From Saccharothrix tamanrassetensis (GTDB lineage: Bacteria; Actinomycetota; Actinomycetes; Mycobacteriales; Pseudonocardiaceae), in the NCBI RefSeq assembly GCF_014203665.1, contig NZ_JACHJN010000011.1:62001-126000 (forward strand): 64,000 nucleotides of DNA, in the 5' to 3' direction. Positions within the stretch are counted from its first letter, which is position 1. Each line of letters opens with the position of its first letter. The translations under genes were made by a program, and so were the position numbers. This document shows positions 34,133 to 43,792 of this stretch, one piece after another. Below the pieces are notes generated by a model. That model ran no database searches, was not told the origin of the DNA, and was given only the letters and a program-made list of their open reading frames with translations.

Positions 34133-35382
34133 CACACGACGCACCCAGCGAAGCCACCGAGGCTGACCTCATGACACTCGCGACGCTCACGACGACCCCC
34201 GTGCTCGACGTGGTGGTCCCCGTGTACAACGAGGAGCGCGATCTCGCGCCGTGCGTGCGGAAGCTGCACGCCGACCTGACCCAGACCTTCCCGTACCGGT
34301 TCCGCATCACCATCGCCGACAACGCCAGCACGGACACCACGTGGGCGGTCGCCGAGGAGCTGGCGGGCGAGATCGAGAACGTGGTCGCGGTCCACCTGGC
34401 GGAGAAGGGGCGTGGCAGAGCGCTTTCCGCGGTGTGGTCGGCCTCGGACGCCCAGGTGCTGGCCTACATGGACGTGGACCTGTCCACCGACCTGGCCGCG
34501 CTGGCACCGCTGGTCGCGCCGCTGATCTCCGGGCACTCGGACGTGGCGATCGGCAGCAGGCTGGCCCGTGGCGCACGGGTCGTGCGCGGCCCCAAGCGGG
34601 AGTTCGTCTCCCGCTGCTACAACCTGATCCTGCGCGGCACGCTGGCCGCCCGGTTCTCCGACGCCCAGTGCGGCTTCAAGGCCATCCGCGCGGACGTCGC
34701 CCGGCGGCTGCTCCCCCACGTGGAGGACACCGGCTGGTTCTTCGACACCGAACTGCTGGTGCTCGCCGAACGGGCGGGTGCGCGCATCCACGAGGTCCCG
34801 GTGGACTGGGTGGACGACCCGGACAGCCGGGTGGACATCGTGGCCACGGCCGTCGCCGACCTCAAGGGCGTGGCACGGGTGGCGCGCGGCCTGCTCACCG
34901 GCCGCATCCCGATCGGCGAGCTGCGCACCCAGCTCGGCCGGGAGCCGTTGGAGCCGGCGACCCCCGGCGTGCCGAAGGGCCTGTTCCGGCAGTTGGTCCG
35001 GTTCGCCGCTGTCGGTGTGGCCAGCACGCTCGCGTACCTGCTGCTGTTCGTGCTGCTGCGCGGGGGCCTGGGCGCGCAAGGCGCGAACCTGGTCGCCCTG
35101 CTGGTGACCGCGATCGGGAACACGGCAGCCAACCGCCGCTTCACGTTCGGTGTGCGCGGCCGGCGCGGCGCGGGTCGGCACCAGTTCGAAGGCCTGATCG
35201 TGTTCGGTCTCGGACTGGGGCTCACCAGCGGATCACTCGCCCTGCTGCACCACTTCTCCACGCCCGGCGGCACGGCCGAACTCGCTGCCGTCGTGGGCGC
35301 CAACCTGCTCGCCACCGTCCTGCGATTCCTGTTGCTGCGCAACTGGGTCTTCCGCCACCGTCCCCTGGAGCCCACGTCATGA
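34129..35382 (+). CDS. Fusion of polyprenyl-phosphate GT2 (GtrB/DPM1-like) and GtrA flippase-like domain
   Basis: 417 residues. The N-terminal about 270 residues are a GT2 domain: LDVVVPVYNEERDLAPCVRKLH, ADNASTDTTW, YMDVDLSTDLAAL (DxD-like) and DAQCGFKAIRADVARRL with GWFFDTELLVLAERAG. The rest is a GtrA domain of four helices (FAAVGVASTLAYLLLFVLLRG, NLVALLVTAIGNTAANRRFTFG). In the Gtr system GtrB makes polyprenyl-P-sugar and GtrA flips it; here both are in one chain, flanked by two GT39 enzymes that could use the product. The ATGA overlap with the preceding gene fixes the start. Confidence 0.88.
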   Translation: MTHDAPSEATEADLMTLATLTTTPVLDVVVPVYNEERDLAPCVRKLHADLTQTFPYRFRITIADNASTDTTWAVAEELAGEIENVVAVHLAEKGRGRALSAVWSASDAQVLAYMDVDLSTDLAALAPLVAPLISGHSDVAIGSRLARGARVVRGPKREFVSRCYNLILRGTLAARFSDAQCGFKAIRADVARRLLPHVEDTGWFFDTELLVLAERAGARIHEVPVDWVDDPDSRVDIVATAVADLKGVARVARGLLTGRIPIGELRTQLGREPLEPATPGVPKGLFRQLVRFAAVGVASTLAYLLLFVLLRGGLGAQGANLVALLVTAIGNTAANRRFTFGVRGRRGAGRHQFEGLIVFGLGLGLTSGSLALLHHFSTPGGTAELAAVVGANLLATVLRFLLLRNWVFRHRPLEPTS

Positions 35383-37199
35383 CCGCCACTCTCACGGCGC
35401 CGTCCCCCACCCACGCCACGCCGCCCACGAGTCGCAACTGGACCACGCCCGCGCTGGTGGTGCTGCTCGCCGGCACGGCCGTGCTGTACCTGTGGAACCT
35501 CACCGATTCGGGCTGGGGCAACAGCTACTACGCCGCCGCGACCCAGGCCGGTGCGCAGAGCTGGACGGCGTGGCTGTTCGGCGGACTGGACGCGGGCGGC
35601 GTGATCACGGTCGACAAGCCGCCCGCCGCGCTGTGGGTCAGCGGGCTGTCCGCCCGGATCTTCGGGTTCTCCAGCTGGACCGTCCTCGCTCCGCAGGCGG
35701 TCGAAGGCGTGCTGGCGGTGTGGCTGTTGTACGCCACGGTGAAGCGCACGTCCGGCGCGGTGGCCGGGCTGCTGGCGGGAGCCGCGCTCGCGTCGACCCC
35801 GGTGGCGGTGCTCATGTTCCGGTTCAACCTGCCGGATGCGCTGCTGACACTGCTGATGGTGGCGGGCGCCTACTGCACGGTGCGGGCGCTGGAGAAGGCG
35901 TCGTGGAAGTGGCTGGCGCTGGCCGGTGTGGCGGTCGGGTTCGCGTTCCTGACCAAGATGGGGCAGGCGTTGCCGGTGCTGCCCGGCTTCGCGGTGGCCT
36001 ACCTGCTGGCCGCGCCGACCACGTTGGGCAAGCGGCTCCTGCACCTGGTGGGCGCGGGGGTCGCGGTCGTCGTGTCGGCCGGCTGGTTCATCGCCCTGGT
36101 CGAGCTGTGGCCGACCGCTTCCCGACCGTACATCGGTGGTTCGAGGACCGACTCGCTGTGGCAGTTGGCCATGGGCTACAACGGTCTGGGCCGCATCTTC
36201 GGCGGCGGCAGGGGCGGCGGCAACGGGGTGGTGGTCGGCGACGGCAACGGGAACACCGCCTTCGGCGGCGAGGCGGGCATCGGCCGGCTGTTCGGCGCCG
36301 GCATGGGCGCGGAGGTCTCGTGGCTGTTGCCCGCCGCGATCGTCGGTGTGCTGGCCGGACTGTGGTTCACGCGCCGCGCGCCTCGTACCGACCGCACGCG
36401 GGCCGCGCTGTTGTCGTGGGGCCTGTGGGTTCTGGTCAACGGCATCGTGTTCAGCCTCATGAGCGGCATCACGCACCCCTACTACACGGTGGCCGTCGCA
36501 CCGGGCGTGGCCGCGATCGTGGCGATCGCGGGAAGGGAGATGTGGCGGGGACGGGCGCACCTGCCGGTCCGCGTGGCGTTGGCCGCGATGGTCGCGGCGT
36601 GCGGTTTCTGGGGCTTCTCGCTGCTCGTCCGGTACCCGGAGTGGCTGCCCGCGCTGCGGTGGGCGGTGTTGGCGCTGACCGTCGTGGTCACCACCGCGAT
36701 CGTCATGGGGGTCAAGCGGACCGCCGCGATCGCCGTCGTCACGGCGCTGCTGTCGTCGGTGGCGTTCGGTGTCGCGACGGCCGGGACCGCGCACGGCGGC
36801 TCGATCCCGATGTCCGGTCCCGCCGCGTACACGACCGGACAGGGCGGTGACGGCGGGATGCGGACCTCGGGCGAGGCCGAGGGCATCCCGGAGGAGCTGA
36901 CCGACCTGCTCAAGGCCACCACCGGCACGTGGGCCGCCGCGGCGATCAGCGCGCAGGCCGCCGCGAGCCTGTCGCTGTCCAGCGGCAAGGCCGTCATCGG
37001 CATCGGCGGCTGGAGCGGCGGCGACCCCGCACCGACGCTGGAGGAGTTCCGGCAGTACGTCGCGGACGGCCGGATCGGCTACTTCGTCTCCGGCGGGCAG
37101 ATGGGCGGTCCGGCCGGCAACGGCGACATCGCCACCTGGGTCGCGGACAACCACCAGCCCGTGAAGATCGGCGACCGGACCGTCTACAAGCTCAGCTAG
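35379..37199 (+). CDS. GT39/PMT-type membrane glycosyltransferase (second paralogue)
   Basis: 606 residues, clearly homologous to the enzyme at 32354 over its full length: LTDSGWGNSYYAAATQAGAQSW, ITVDKPPAALWVSGLSARIFG, VLMFRFNLPDALLTLLM, LMSGITHPYYTVAVAPGVAA. The C-terminal GGWSGGDPAPTLEEFRQYV corresponds to that of the first copy. An insertion rich in Gly and Asn (FGGGRGGGNGVVVGDGNGN) follows YNGLGRI. ATGA overlap with the GT2-GtrA gene. The two paralogues may place the same lipid-linked sugar on different acceptors. The 3' end overlaps the convergent SGNH gene by 8 bp. Confidence 0.88.
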   Translation: MTATLTAPSPTHATPPTSRNWTTPALVVLLAGTAVLYLWNLTDSGWGNSYYAAATQAGAQSWTAWLFGGLDAGGVITVDKPPAALWVSGLSARIFGFSSWTVLAPQAVEGVLAVWLLYATVKRTSGAVAGLLAGAALASTPVAVLMFRFNLPDALLTLLMVAGAYCTVRALEKASWKWLALAGVAVGFAFLTKMGQALPVLPGFAVAYLLAAPTTLGKRLLHLVGAGVAVVVSAGWFIALVELWPTASRPYIGGSRTDSLWQLAMGYNGLGRIFGGGRGGGNGVVVGDGNGNTAFGGEAGIGRLFGAGMGAEVSWLLPAAIVGVLAGLWFTRRAPRTDRTRAALLSWGLWVLVNGIVFSLMSGITHPYYTVAVAPGVAAIVAIAGREMWRGRAHLPVRVALAAMVAACGFWGFSLLVRYPEWLPALRWAVLALTVVVTTAIVMGVKRTAAIAVVTALLSSVAFGVATAGTAHGGSIPMSGPAAYTTGQGGDGGMRTSGEAEGIPEELTDLLKATTGTWAAAAISAQAAASLSLSSGKAVIGIGGWSGGDPAPTLEEFRQYVADGRIGYFVSGGQMGGPAGNGDIATWVADNHQPVKIGDRTVYKLS

Positions 37200-38016
37200 C
37201 CCGTTCCGCCTCGACCGGGCGGTGGCCGCGGACTTCGGCCACGGCCACCGCCCCCTTCTCCGCCGCACCGGTCCAGGACCGGTGCACGACGGCCGCCGCG
37301 TACGGCAGCAAGTCCCCGCCCCGCCGCCACAGCCACGGGACGCCCTTGAACACCAGCCACCCCAGGTGGTGCAACGGGGTGATCGTGATGCCGCCCGTGC
37401 ACTCCAGACCGACCGGCCGGACGACCTCGCAACCCTGTTCCGCCAACCGGTTCGCGAACGCCCGCGCCAGCTTCCGGTGCCCCAGCTCGGACGGGTGCAG
37501 CCGGTCCACCGCCCAGGTGTCCGACGAGTACGCGCCGTCCAGCAGGCCCAGGTCGACGCACCCGACGCCGTGCCGCCGCACCACCGCGTCGATCACCTCG
37601 TTCAGCTCGGCGATCCGCGCGGACAGCGCTCTGCGCAACGCGCCGGGCAGCCGGAACACCCGGCTGTGGTCGTGGAACCGCACGGTCACCACGGACGCGC
37701 CCGCCGCCACCAGTCCACCGACGATCGCGTCCAGGTCCTCGTGCAGCCGGACGGCGTCGAAGTCGGACCGGAGCGTGTCGTTCATGCCCACCAACAGCAC
37801 CGCCGCGTCGGGACGTGCCCGCAACGCGTTCGGCAACTGCTCGGACCGGACGCACGCCACCCGCGCGCCGGGGAACGACGGGTTCAGGTAGCGCGCCTCC
37901 GGGAAGGCCGCCGCGAGCAGCGGACCGACACCCCGCCACCCGCCACGGACCGGGTCGCCGACCCCGACCGCCGTCGAATCCCCCAGGACCACCAGGCTTC
38001 GCACCGCTTTGGCCAC
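37192..38016 (-). CDS. SGNH/GDSL hydrolase
   Basis: 274 residues without a signal peptide. SGNH blocks are visible: block I VVLGDSTAVGVGDP (nucleophile Ser), block II with Gly in FPGARVACVRS, block III VLLVGMNDTLRS (Asn) and block V DRLHPSELGHRKLA (Asp-x-x-His). It is a cytoplasmic esterase, lipase or acyl-hydrolase of unknown substrate. A C-terminal stretch of about 60 residues may pack on the core. It converges on the GT39 gene and overlaps it by 8 bp. Confidence 0.85.
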   Translation of the reverse strand: MAKAVRSLVVLGDSTAVGVGDPVRGGWRGVGPLLAAAFPEARYLNPSFPGARVACVRSEQLPNALRARPDAAVLLVGMNDTLRSDFDAVRLHEDLDAIVGGLVAAGASVVTVRFHDHSRVFRLPGALRRALSARIAELNEVIDAVVRRHGVGCVDLGLLDGAYSSDTWAVDRLHPSELGHRKLARAFANRLAEQGCEVVRPVGLECTGGITITPLHHLGWLVFKGVPWLWRRGGDLLPYAAAVVHRSWTGAAEKGAVAVAEVRGHRPVEAERAS

Positions 38017-38067
38017 CCGACGACCATCGCGCAGCGACGTGTCCGCTCGGGAACAGGCGGCGGAACG

Positions 38068-39267
38068 CTACCGGAATGCCGGGTACAGCGGCAGTTCCGC
38101 GGCCGCCGACCCGTACCGGGAGAGCAACGCCGAGATCATCGCCTCGGCGTGCGCCGCCACGTGCTTCTCGCCCAGCGCCAGCGCATCCGTCCGCAGCCGC
38201 ATCCACCGCGTGGTGAGCACCGTGCTGCGCGGCGGCGAGTCCAGCGGCCGGTGCCCGGACGGCAGCGCCGAGTCCAGGCCGGGCAGCCCGCGCCAGGTGC
38301 CCAGCCACACCCAGAGGAACTGCGCCTCCAGCAGCCGGGGCAGGAACACCGCGTCGTCGTCCAGGTCCGGCCACACCGAGCCGACCTCGGCCCGCCACGC
38401 CGCCACCATCGCCTCGGACATGCCGGCCGGCAGCCCGTACGGGCACCAGCAGGACGGGAACGGCACCCGCAGGCACGCCGCGTCGAACACGACGTCCCGG
38501 ACGCAGCCGCCCTCGAAGTCCAGGAACCGCACGCCCTTGCTGGTCACCAGGTGGTTGTCCGGGCAGGACGTGGACGGGCTGAACGCACGCCGCCGGGACG
38601 TGACGAACCCGCGCACCGCCTGCTCGGCGAACTCCACCACCGCCGGCGGCGTGTCCACCGCCAGCGACTCGGCCAGCAGCCGCGGCAGCCCGGCCAGCGC
38701 CGCGTGCACGTCCACCGCGATCGGGTCGGCGCAGCACTGGCTGCCCTGCCGCCGCATCAGCGCGTCGAAGTCCGCGTCCCGGCCCGCCGTCGTGGCGTGC
38801 AGCCGGCCCATCGCGTGCGCCCAGGACAGCAGGCCGCGTTCGGCGGCCCGCGCGTCCGGGCCGAGCAGCTTCTCGGCCAGCCGGGGGGCCTTGCCCAGGT
38901 CCTCCAGCACGACCAGCCGCTTGCCGTTGTCCTGCGCGACCAGTTCGGGGGTCAGCCGGTCCTCGCCGGGCAGCGCGGTGAGCAGTTTGTGCGACACCGC
39001 CTCGTGCGCGAACGGGTCGCGGTCGGCGATCGCCGACGGGTAGCGCTTCACGACCAGCGTCCGGGGCAACGAGAACGGCGTCGACGCCACCCGCACCCGG
39101 ACGACCACGGACCGGCCCGCTCCCCCGAGCCGCTCGGGATCAGCCAGCCGCACCGGCGCGCCGAACCGCCCGCTCAACACGGACTCGGCAGCCGCCACCG
39201 CTGCGATCAGGTCGGAGTCGGCGGCGTCGTCGATGTCCGCCGGGCCGGCGGTGATCTCCACGCTCAT
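38068..39267 (-). CDS. Phosphotransferase-family (APH-like) protein with altered catalytic loop
   Basis: 399 residues from an ATG preceded by GGAGGGG. The kinase-like fold of aminoglycoside phosphotransferases is recognisable: RTLVVKRYPS (ATP-binding Lys), VVLEDLGKAPRLAEKLL (hinge), a catalytic-loop region SPSTSCPDNHLV and the metal motif RFLDFEG. In related proteins the catalytic loop usually has an Asp before CPDN; here that position is Thr, while Asn and the DFE Asp remain. It may therefore be a weak kinase or a pseudokinase. Substrate unknown. It lies 51 bp upstream of the SGNH gene on the same strand. Confidence 0.75.
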   Translation of the reverse strand: MSVEITAGPADIDDAADSDLIAAVAAAESVLSGRFGAPVRLADPERLGGAGRSVVVRVRVASTPFSLPRTLVVKRYPSAIADRDPFAHEAVSHKLLTALPGEDRLTPELVAQDNGKRLVVLEDLGKAPRLAEKLLGPDARAAERGLLSWAHAMGRLHATTAGRDADFDALMRRQGSQCCADPIAVDVHAALAGLPRLLAESLAVDTPPAVVEFAEQAVRGFVTSRRRAFSPSTSCPDNHLVTSKGVRFLDFEGGCVRDVVFDAACLRVPFPSCWCPYGLPAGMSEAMVAAWRAEVGSVWPDLDDDAVFLPRLLEAQFLWVWLGTWRGLPGLDSALPSGHRPLDSPPRSTVLTTRWMRLRTDALALGEKHVAAHAEAMISALLSRYGSAAAELPLYPAFR

Positions 39268-39426
39268 CCCCTCCGACCCTACCCCGGTGGCCACCGACCT
39301 GACAGAACCCGTCCGGGCACCGTGACGGTAGTGCTCATATGCACGGTTCGACCACCGTTTGTCGATACTGCAACCAAGTCCGGTGTCCGGCACGCCCGTC
39401 CCACATCGCGGGAACAGCGGTGGATG

Positions 39427-40374
39427 TCAGCCGTGGGAAAGCGGTCTCCCCAGGTCACGAGTCCGCTTGCGCCGGTTGCGCAGCCCCAGCACGGCGGCCG
39501 CGGCCACCACGATCCCGACCAGGTTCACCCCCAGTTGGAGCACCGACATGCCGCAGATGGCCCATTCGCCCAGCACGGCCGCGATCGCCGCGTAACCCGC
39601 CGCGGGCACGGTCGTCACCGAGATGAACACCCCGACCAGCGCCGCCGACTTGGCCGACGTCATCGACAGCATCCCCGCCGCACCCGCCAGCAGCGCCACG
39701 ATCAGCGAGAACGGCCCGACTTCGAACACGAAGTCCGCCTGGTGGGCGGCCAGCACCATGTCCCGGTCGAACAGCCCGGTGTACGACCCGACGACCGCGC
39801 CGCCGAACGTGACGAGCATGGCCAGCGGGAAGCCGACCGCCAGCGCCAGCCCGGCCCGCCGCACCAGGTCGCCGCGCCGCAGCACCAGCCCGACCGCGAT
39901 GGCGGCCAGCGGCCCGAACTCCGGCCCCACGACCATCGCGCCGACCAGGGTGACCGGCGAGTTCGTCACCACGCCCACCCCCGCCAGCAGGCAGGCGATG
40001 GTGAGGAACGACAGGAAGGTGACGTTGAGCCGGGACTCCTCGCCGGTGCGGGCGATCAGCTCCTCCCACACCACGGCGTCCGCGCCTTCACCGGGCGCGG
40101 CCTCCTCCGCCCGGTCGGCCGCGTCCGACAGCGCGGTGTCGATCTGCTCCAGCGTCACGCCGCCGCGGCGGTCGATGCCGAGGCCGCACAGCGCGTCGAC
40201 CACCTCGTCGGTGGCCTCACGGGCGAGGTCGGCCTCCACCACGTCACCGGCCGGGTCCACGGCCGCGCCCCGGAACAGCAGGACGTGCGCCACACCGGGG
40301 TGTTCCTTGAGCGCGGCCAGCACCTGGTCGGTGCGGTCGATCGGGCACACGGCCCGCAAGTGGAGCATGGCCAT
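39427..40374 (-). CDS. DUF389 integral membrane protein
   Basis: 315 residues. An N-terminal cytoplasmic domain of about 110 residues (LHLRAVCPIDRTDQVLAAL) is followed by six predicted helices. Conserved DUF389 features are LSFLTIACLLAGVGVVTNSPVTLVGAMVVGPEFGPLAAIAVGLVLRR, where the family signature (N-S-x-x-x-[IV]GAM-[VI]-[VI]-[GA]P) is nearly exact, and VGVFISVTTVPAAG. Function unknown; transport has been suggested for the family. The ATG at 40374 or the one 6 bp inside could both be used. Upstream neighbour is aspS. Confidence 0.85.
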   Translation of the reverse strand: MAMLHLRAVCPIDRTDQVLAALKEHPGVAHVLLFRGAAVDPAGDVVEADLAREATDEVVDALCGLGIDRRGGVTLEQIDTALSDAADRAEEAAPGEGADAVVWEELIARTGEESRLNVTFLSFLTIACLLAGVGVVTNSPVTLVGAMVVGPEFGPLAAIAVGLVLRRGDLVRRAGLALAVGFPLAMLVTFGGAVVGSYTGLFDRDMVLAAHQADFVFEVGPFSLIVALLAGAAGMLSMTSAKSAALVGVFISVTTVPAAGYAAIAAVLGEWAICGMSVLQLGVNLVGIVVAAAAVLGLRNRRKRTRDLGRPLSHG

Positions 40375-40410
40375 GACTGTGCCCGACCGCCTCGCCCGCG
40401 TCCGCCGGAC

Positions 40411-42207
40411 CTACGACCTGGGCTGTGCCGACTGCTGCTGCGCCGACTGCTGCGGCTTGGCGTCGACCCCGGCTTCCTTGCGCTGCTGCGCGGTGATCGG
40501 GGCGGGCGCGGCCGTCAGCGGGTCGTAGCCGCCGCCGCTCTTCGGGAACGCGATGACCTCGCGGATCGAGTCCGCGCCGGCCAGCAGCATGGTGATCCGG
40601 TCCCAGCCGAACGCGATGCCGCCGTGCGGCGGGGCGCCGTACTTGAAGGCGTCGAGCAGGAAGCCGAACTTCTCCTGCGCCTCCTCCGCGCCGATGCCCA
40701 TCACCTCGAACGCCCGCTGCTGCACGTCCGCGCGGTGGATACGGATCGAGCCGCCGCCGATCTCGTTGCCGTTGCAGACGATGTCATAGGCGTAGGCCTT
40801 GGCGTTGCCGGGGTCCTCCTCGAAGCGGTCCAGCCACTCCGGGGTGGGCGAGGTGAACGCGTGGTGCAGCGCGGTCCACTTGCCGCTGCCGACCGCCACG
40901 TCGTCACCGATCTTGTCGGTGGCCTCGAACATCGGGAAGTCCACGACCCACACGAACGACCAGGAGCCCTCCTCGATGAGCCCGATCCGGTTCGCGATCT
41001 CCACCCGTGCCGCGCCCAGCAGCGCCCGTGCGCCGTCCGGGTCGCCCGCACCGAAGAACACGCAGTCGCCGGGGTTCGCGCCCACCGCCTTGGCCAGGCC
41101 GTCCCGCTCGGCGTCGGACAGGTTCTTGGCGACCGGACCGCCGAGCGTGCCGTCCTCGTTGACCAGGACGTAGGCCAGGCCCTTCGAGCCGCGCTGCTTG
41201 GCCCACTCCTGCCACGCGTCGAGCGTGCGCCGCGGCTGGTCCGCACCGCCGGGCATGACCACCGCGCCCACGTACGGCGCCTGGAAGACCCGGAACGGGG
41301 TGTCCTTGAAGTACTCGGTGAGCTCGGTCAGCTCCAGGCCGAAGCGCAGGTCCGGCTTGTCCGAGCCGTACTTGTCCATCGCCTCGGCGTAGGAGATGCG
41401 GCGGAACGGCTGCCGGATCTCGTGGCCGGCGAGGTCCTTCCACAGCGCGGTGATGATCTGCTCGCCGAGGGCGATCACGTCGTCCTGCTCGACGAAGCTC
41501 ATCTCGATGTCGAGCTGGGTGAACTCCGGCTGCCGGTCCGCGCGGAAGTCCTCGTCCCGGTAGCAGCGGGCGATCTGGTAGTACCGCTCCAGGCCGCCGA
41601 CCATCAGCAGCTGCTTGAACAGCTGCGGCGACTGCGGCAGGGCGTACCAGGAACCGGGGCGCAGGCGGGCGGGGACCAGGAAGTCGCGCGCGCCCTCCGG
41701 GGTGGAGCGGGTCAGCGTGGGGGTCTCCACCTCCACGAAGTCCGCCGCGTGCAGCACCTCGCGGGCGATCCGGTTGGCCTCGCTGCGCAGCCGCATCGCC
41801 TTCGCCGGACCGCTGCGGCGCAGGTCCAGGTAGCGGTGCTTGAGGCGGGCCTCCTCGCCGACCTCCAGGTGCTCGTCCAACTGGAACGGCAGCGGCGCGG
41901 CCTCGTTGAGCACCTCCAGCTCGGAGGCGTAGACCTCGATGTCGCCGGTCGGCAGGTCGGGGTTCTCGCTGCCCTCGGGCCGGCGGTGGACGTCGCCGAC
42001 GACCTTCACCACGAACTCGGCGCGCAGCCGGTGGGCGCGCTCGGCCATCTCCCCTTCCCGGAACACGACCTGCGCGATCCCGGAGGCGTCACGGAAGTCG
42101 ATGAAGATCACGCCGCCGTGATCGCGCCTGCGGGCCACCCACCCGGTCAGGGTGACGGACTGCCCGGCGTGCTCGGCGCGGAGCGTCCCGGCCTCGTGCG
42201 TGCGCAT
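40411..42207 (-). CDS. aspS: Aspartyl-tRNA synthetase
   Basis: 598 residues. A bacterial-type class IIb enzyme: N-terminal OB anticodon-binding domain ([19 protein letters not shown]), motif 1 region [28 protein letters not shown], motif 2 [24 protein letters not shown], a GAD insertion and motif 3 [13 protein letters not shown]. His30 in RRRDHGG is the residue found in non-discriminating AspRS (Leu in E. coli), which suggests it also charges tRNA-Asn for GatCAB; that is inference. The Gln/Ser-rich C-terminal tail is encoded by a short direct repeat (GCCGACTGCTGC twice). AGGAG lies 13-14 nt before the ATG. Confidence 0.95.
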   Translation of the reverse strand: MRTHEAGTLRAEHAGQSVTLTGWVARRRDHGGVIFIDFRDASGIAQVVFREGEMAERAHRLRAEFVVKVVGDVHRRPEGSENPDLPTGDIEVYASELEVLNEAAPLPFQLDEHLEVGEEARLKHRYLDLRRSGPAKAMRLRSEANRIAREVLHAADFVEVETPTLTRSTPEGARDFLVPARLRPGSWYALPQSPQLFKQLLMVGGLERYYQIARCYRDEDFRADRQPEFTQLDIEMSFVEQDDVIALGEQIITALWKDLAGHEIRQPFRRISYAEAMDKYGSDKPDLRFGLELTELTEYFKDTPFRVFQAPYVGAVVMPGGADQPRRTLDAWQEWAKQRGSKGLAYVLVNEDGTLGGPVAKNLSDAERDGLAKAVGANPGDCVFFGAGDPDGARALLGAARVEIANRIGLIEEGSWSFVWVVDFPMFEATDKIGDDVAVGSGKWTALHHAFTSPTPEWLDRFEEDPGNAKAYAYDIVCNGNEIGGGSIRIHRADVQQRAFEVMGIGAEEAQEKFGFLLDAFKYGAPPHGGIAFGWDRITMLLAGADSIREVIAFPKSGGGYDPLTAAPAPITAQQRKEAGVDAKPQQSAQQQSAQPRS

Positions 42208-42365
42208 CACGGGTACTGCTCTCCTCGGGTTCGGGAGTCGGCTCGGCCGACGTGGTCTAGCGGAACAACGACTGGTCGTCAAGGCTAGCCAACGACTCCC
42301 CGGAAGACGCCACCAGGTTTGCCCAACGCGTTCGCGGGGGTGTTGCCGGACCCTAAGATCCTCAA

Positions 42366-43037
<672 letters not shown>

Positions 43038-43188
43038 CCCGCGCACCTTTACCTCAAGCCGCGCCGCTTCCACGCTCACCCGCTTGCCGCCTGCCCGCTC
43101 GCCCCTCCGCCTGCCCGGTCTGCTGCGGGATCCGCCTGCCCGCTCCTCCCGCCCTCCGCTTGTGCACGCACTGCACAGACCCCTGGCC

Positions 43189-43315
43189 TCGTGTTCTCCC
43201 CGTATGGCCTGCCCGCAGGGCAACCACGCTTGTCCAGGGAGGTCAAGCACGCTTTTCGCTTGACCTCCCTGGACAAGCGTGGTGGTCTTTGACAGGCCAT
43301 GCGGGGAGAACACGA
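43189..43315 (+). repeat. Hairpin element D (GTGTTCTC type)
   Basis: A 127-bp palindrome. Outer stem 43189-43209 with 43295-43315 (21 bp, one G-U). Perfect 26-bp inner stem 43223-43248 with 43258-43283 and loop ACGCTTTTC (43249-43257). Boxes between tiers are GCCCGCAGGGCAACC on the left and, on the right, the complement of TGTCAAAGACCACC. It is the GTGTTCTC-type partner of element E. Many inner-stem pairs differ from A, B and E, with compensation on the other arm. Confidence 0.9.
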
Positions 43316-43489
43316 CGCCCTTCCGTTTTTCCTCCCCGGAGGTCTGCCAAGCGGCGAGCGTCGCTTTTCAAGCTCTTGCTACGAAGATCCTCTTGCTACA
43401 AAGAACCGTGTGGCGCCAAGTATGAAAAGAGTCCTCGCCGGACGGGCAGACCGCCAAGGATCTCCCCAAAGCTTAAAAGATGCAAGCAG
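43316..43489. repeat. Central modules of composite repeat D/E
   Basis: Beside D: CCTCCCCGGAGG, TCTGCCAAGCGGCGAGCGTC and GCTTTTC, the same module that flanks B. Beside E: CCTCGCCGGACGGGCAGACC and GCCAAGGAT, the module that flanks A and C. The spacer between (about 43371-43431) is A/T-richer and hardly conserved. Module order and orientation match composite A/B read on the opposite strand. No gene. Confidence 0.8.
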
Positions 43490-43622
43490 GCTGTGTGTCA
43501 TCCCCGCATGTCCTGGTCAAAGACAACCGCACTTGTCCAGGGAATGCAAGCGAAAAGCGTGCTTGCATTCCCTGGACAAGTGCGGTTCGCTGCGCGCAGG
43601 CCATACGGGGATGACACACAGC
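43490..43622 (-). repeat. Hairpin element E (GTGTCATC type)
   Basis: A 133-bp palindrome convergent to D. Outer arms 43490-43513 and 43599-43622 (24 bp with one minus-strand G-U and one G-A mismatch). Perfect 26-bp inner stem 43526-43551 with 43561-43586 around the family loop (reverse complement of ACGCTTTTC at 43552-43560). Boxes GGTCAAAGACAACC and GGTTCGCTGCGCGCA lie between the tiers. Confidence 0.9.
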
Positions 43623-43716
43623 AAGGCAGAGGTGTGCGCTGGCGCGCGGCTGCCGGCGGTCGGGTGGGCGGGTGGGCCGGGGGTTGGCGGGAGGTCGTTG
43701 GAGGACGGAAAAGGGA

Positions 43717-43747
43717 GGGCCACCTCCGTGTGTGGCGGAGGTGGCCC
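43717..43747 (-). terminator. Intrinsic terminator of the serine protease gene
   Basis: A 12-bp GC-rich stem (43717-43728 with 43736-43747, 7-nt loop). Read on the minus strand it is followed by TCCCTTTTCC, a partial U-tract. It lies 46 bp beyond the stop of the protease gene that ends at 43793. Confidence 0.8.
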
Positions 43748-43792
43748 TTCGGGGTTTGGTTCGGGTGGTTCGGTGGTTCGGTCCGGCTCGGG

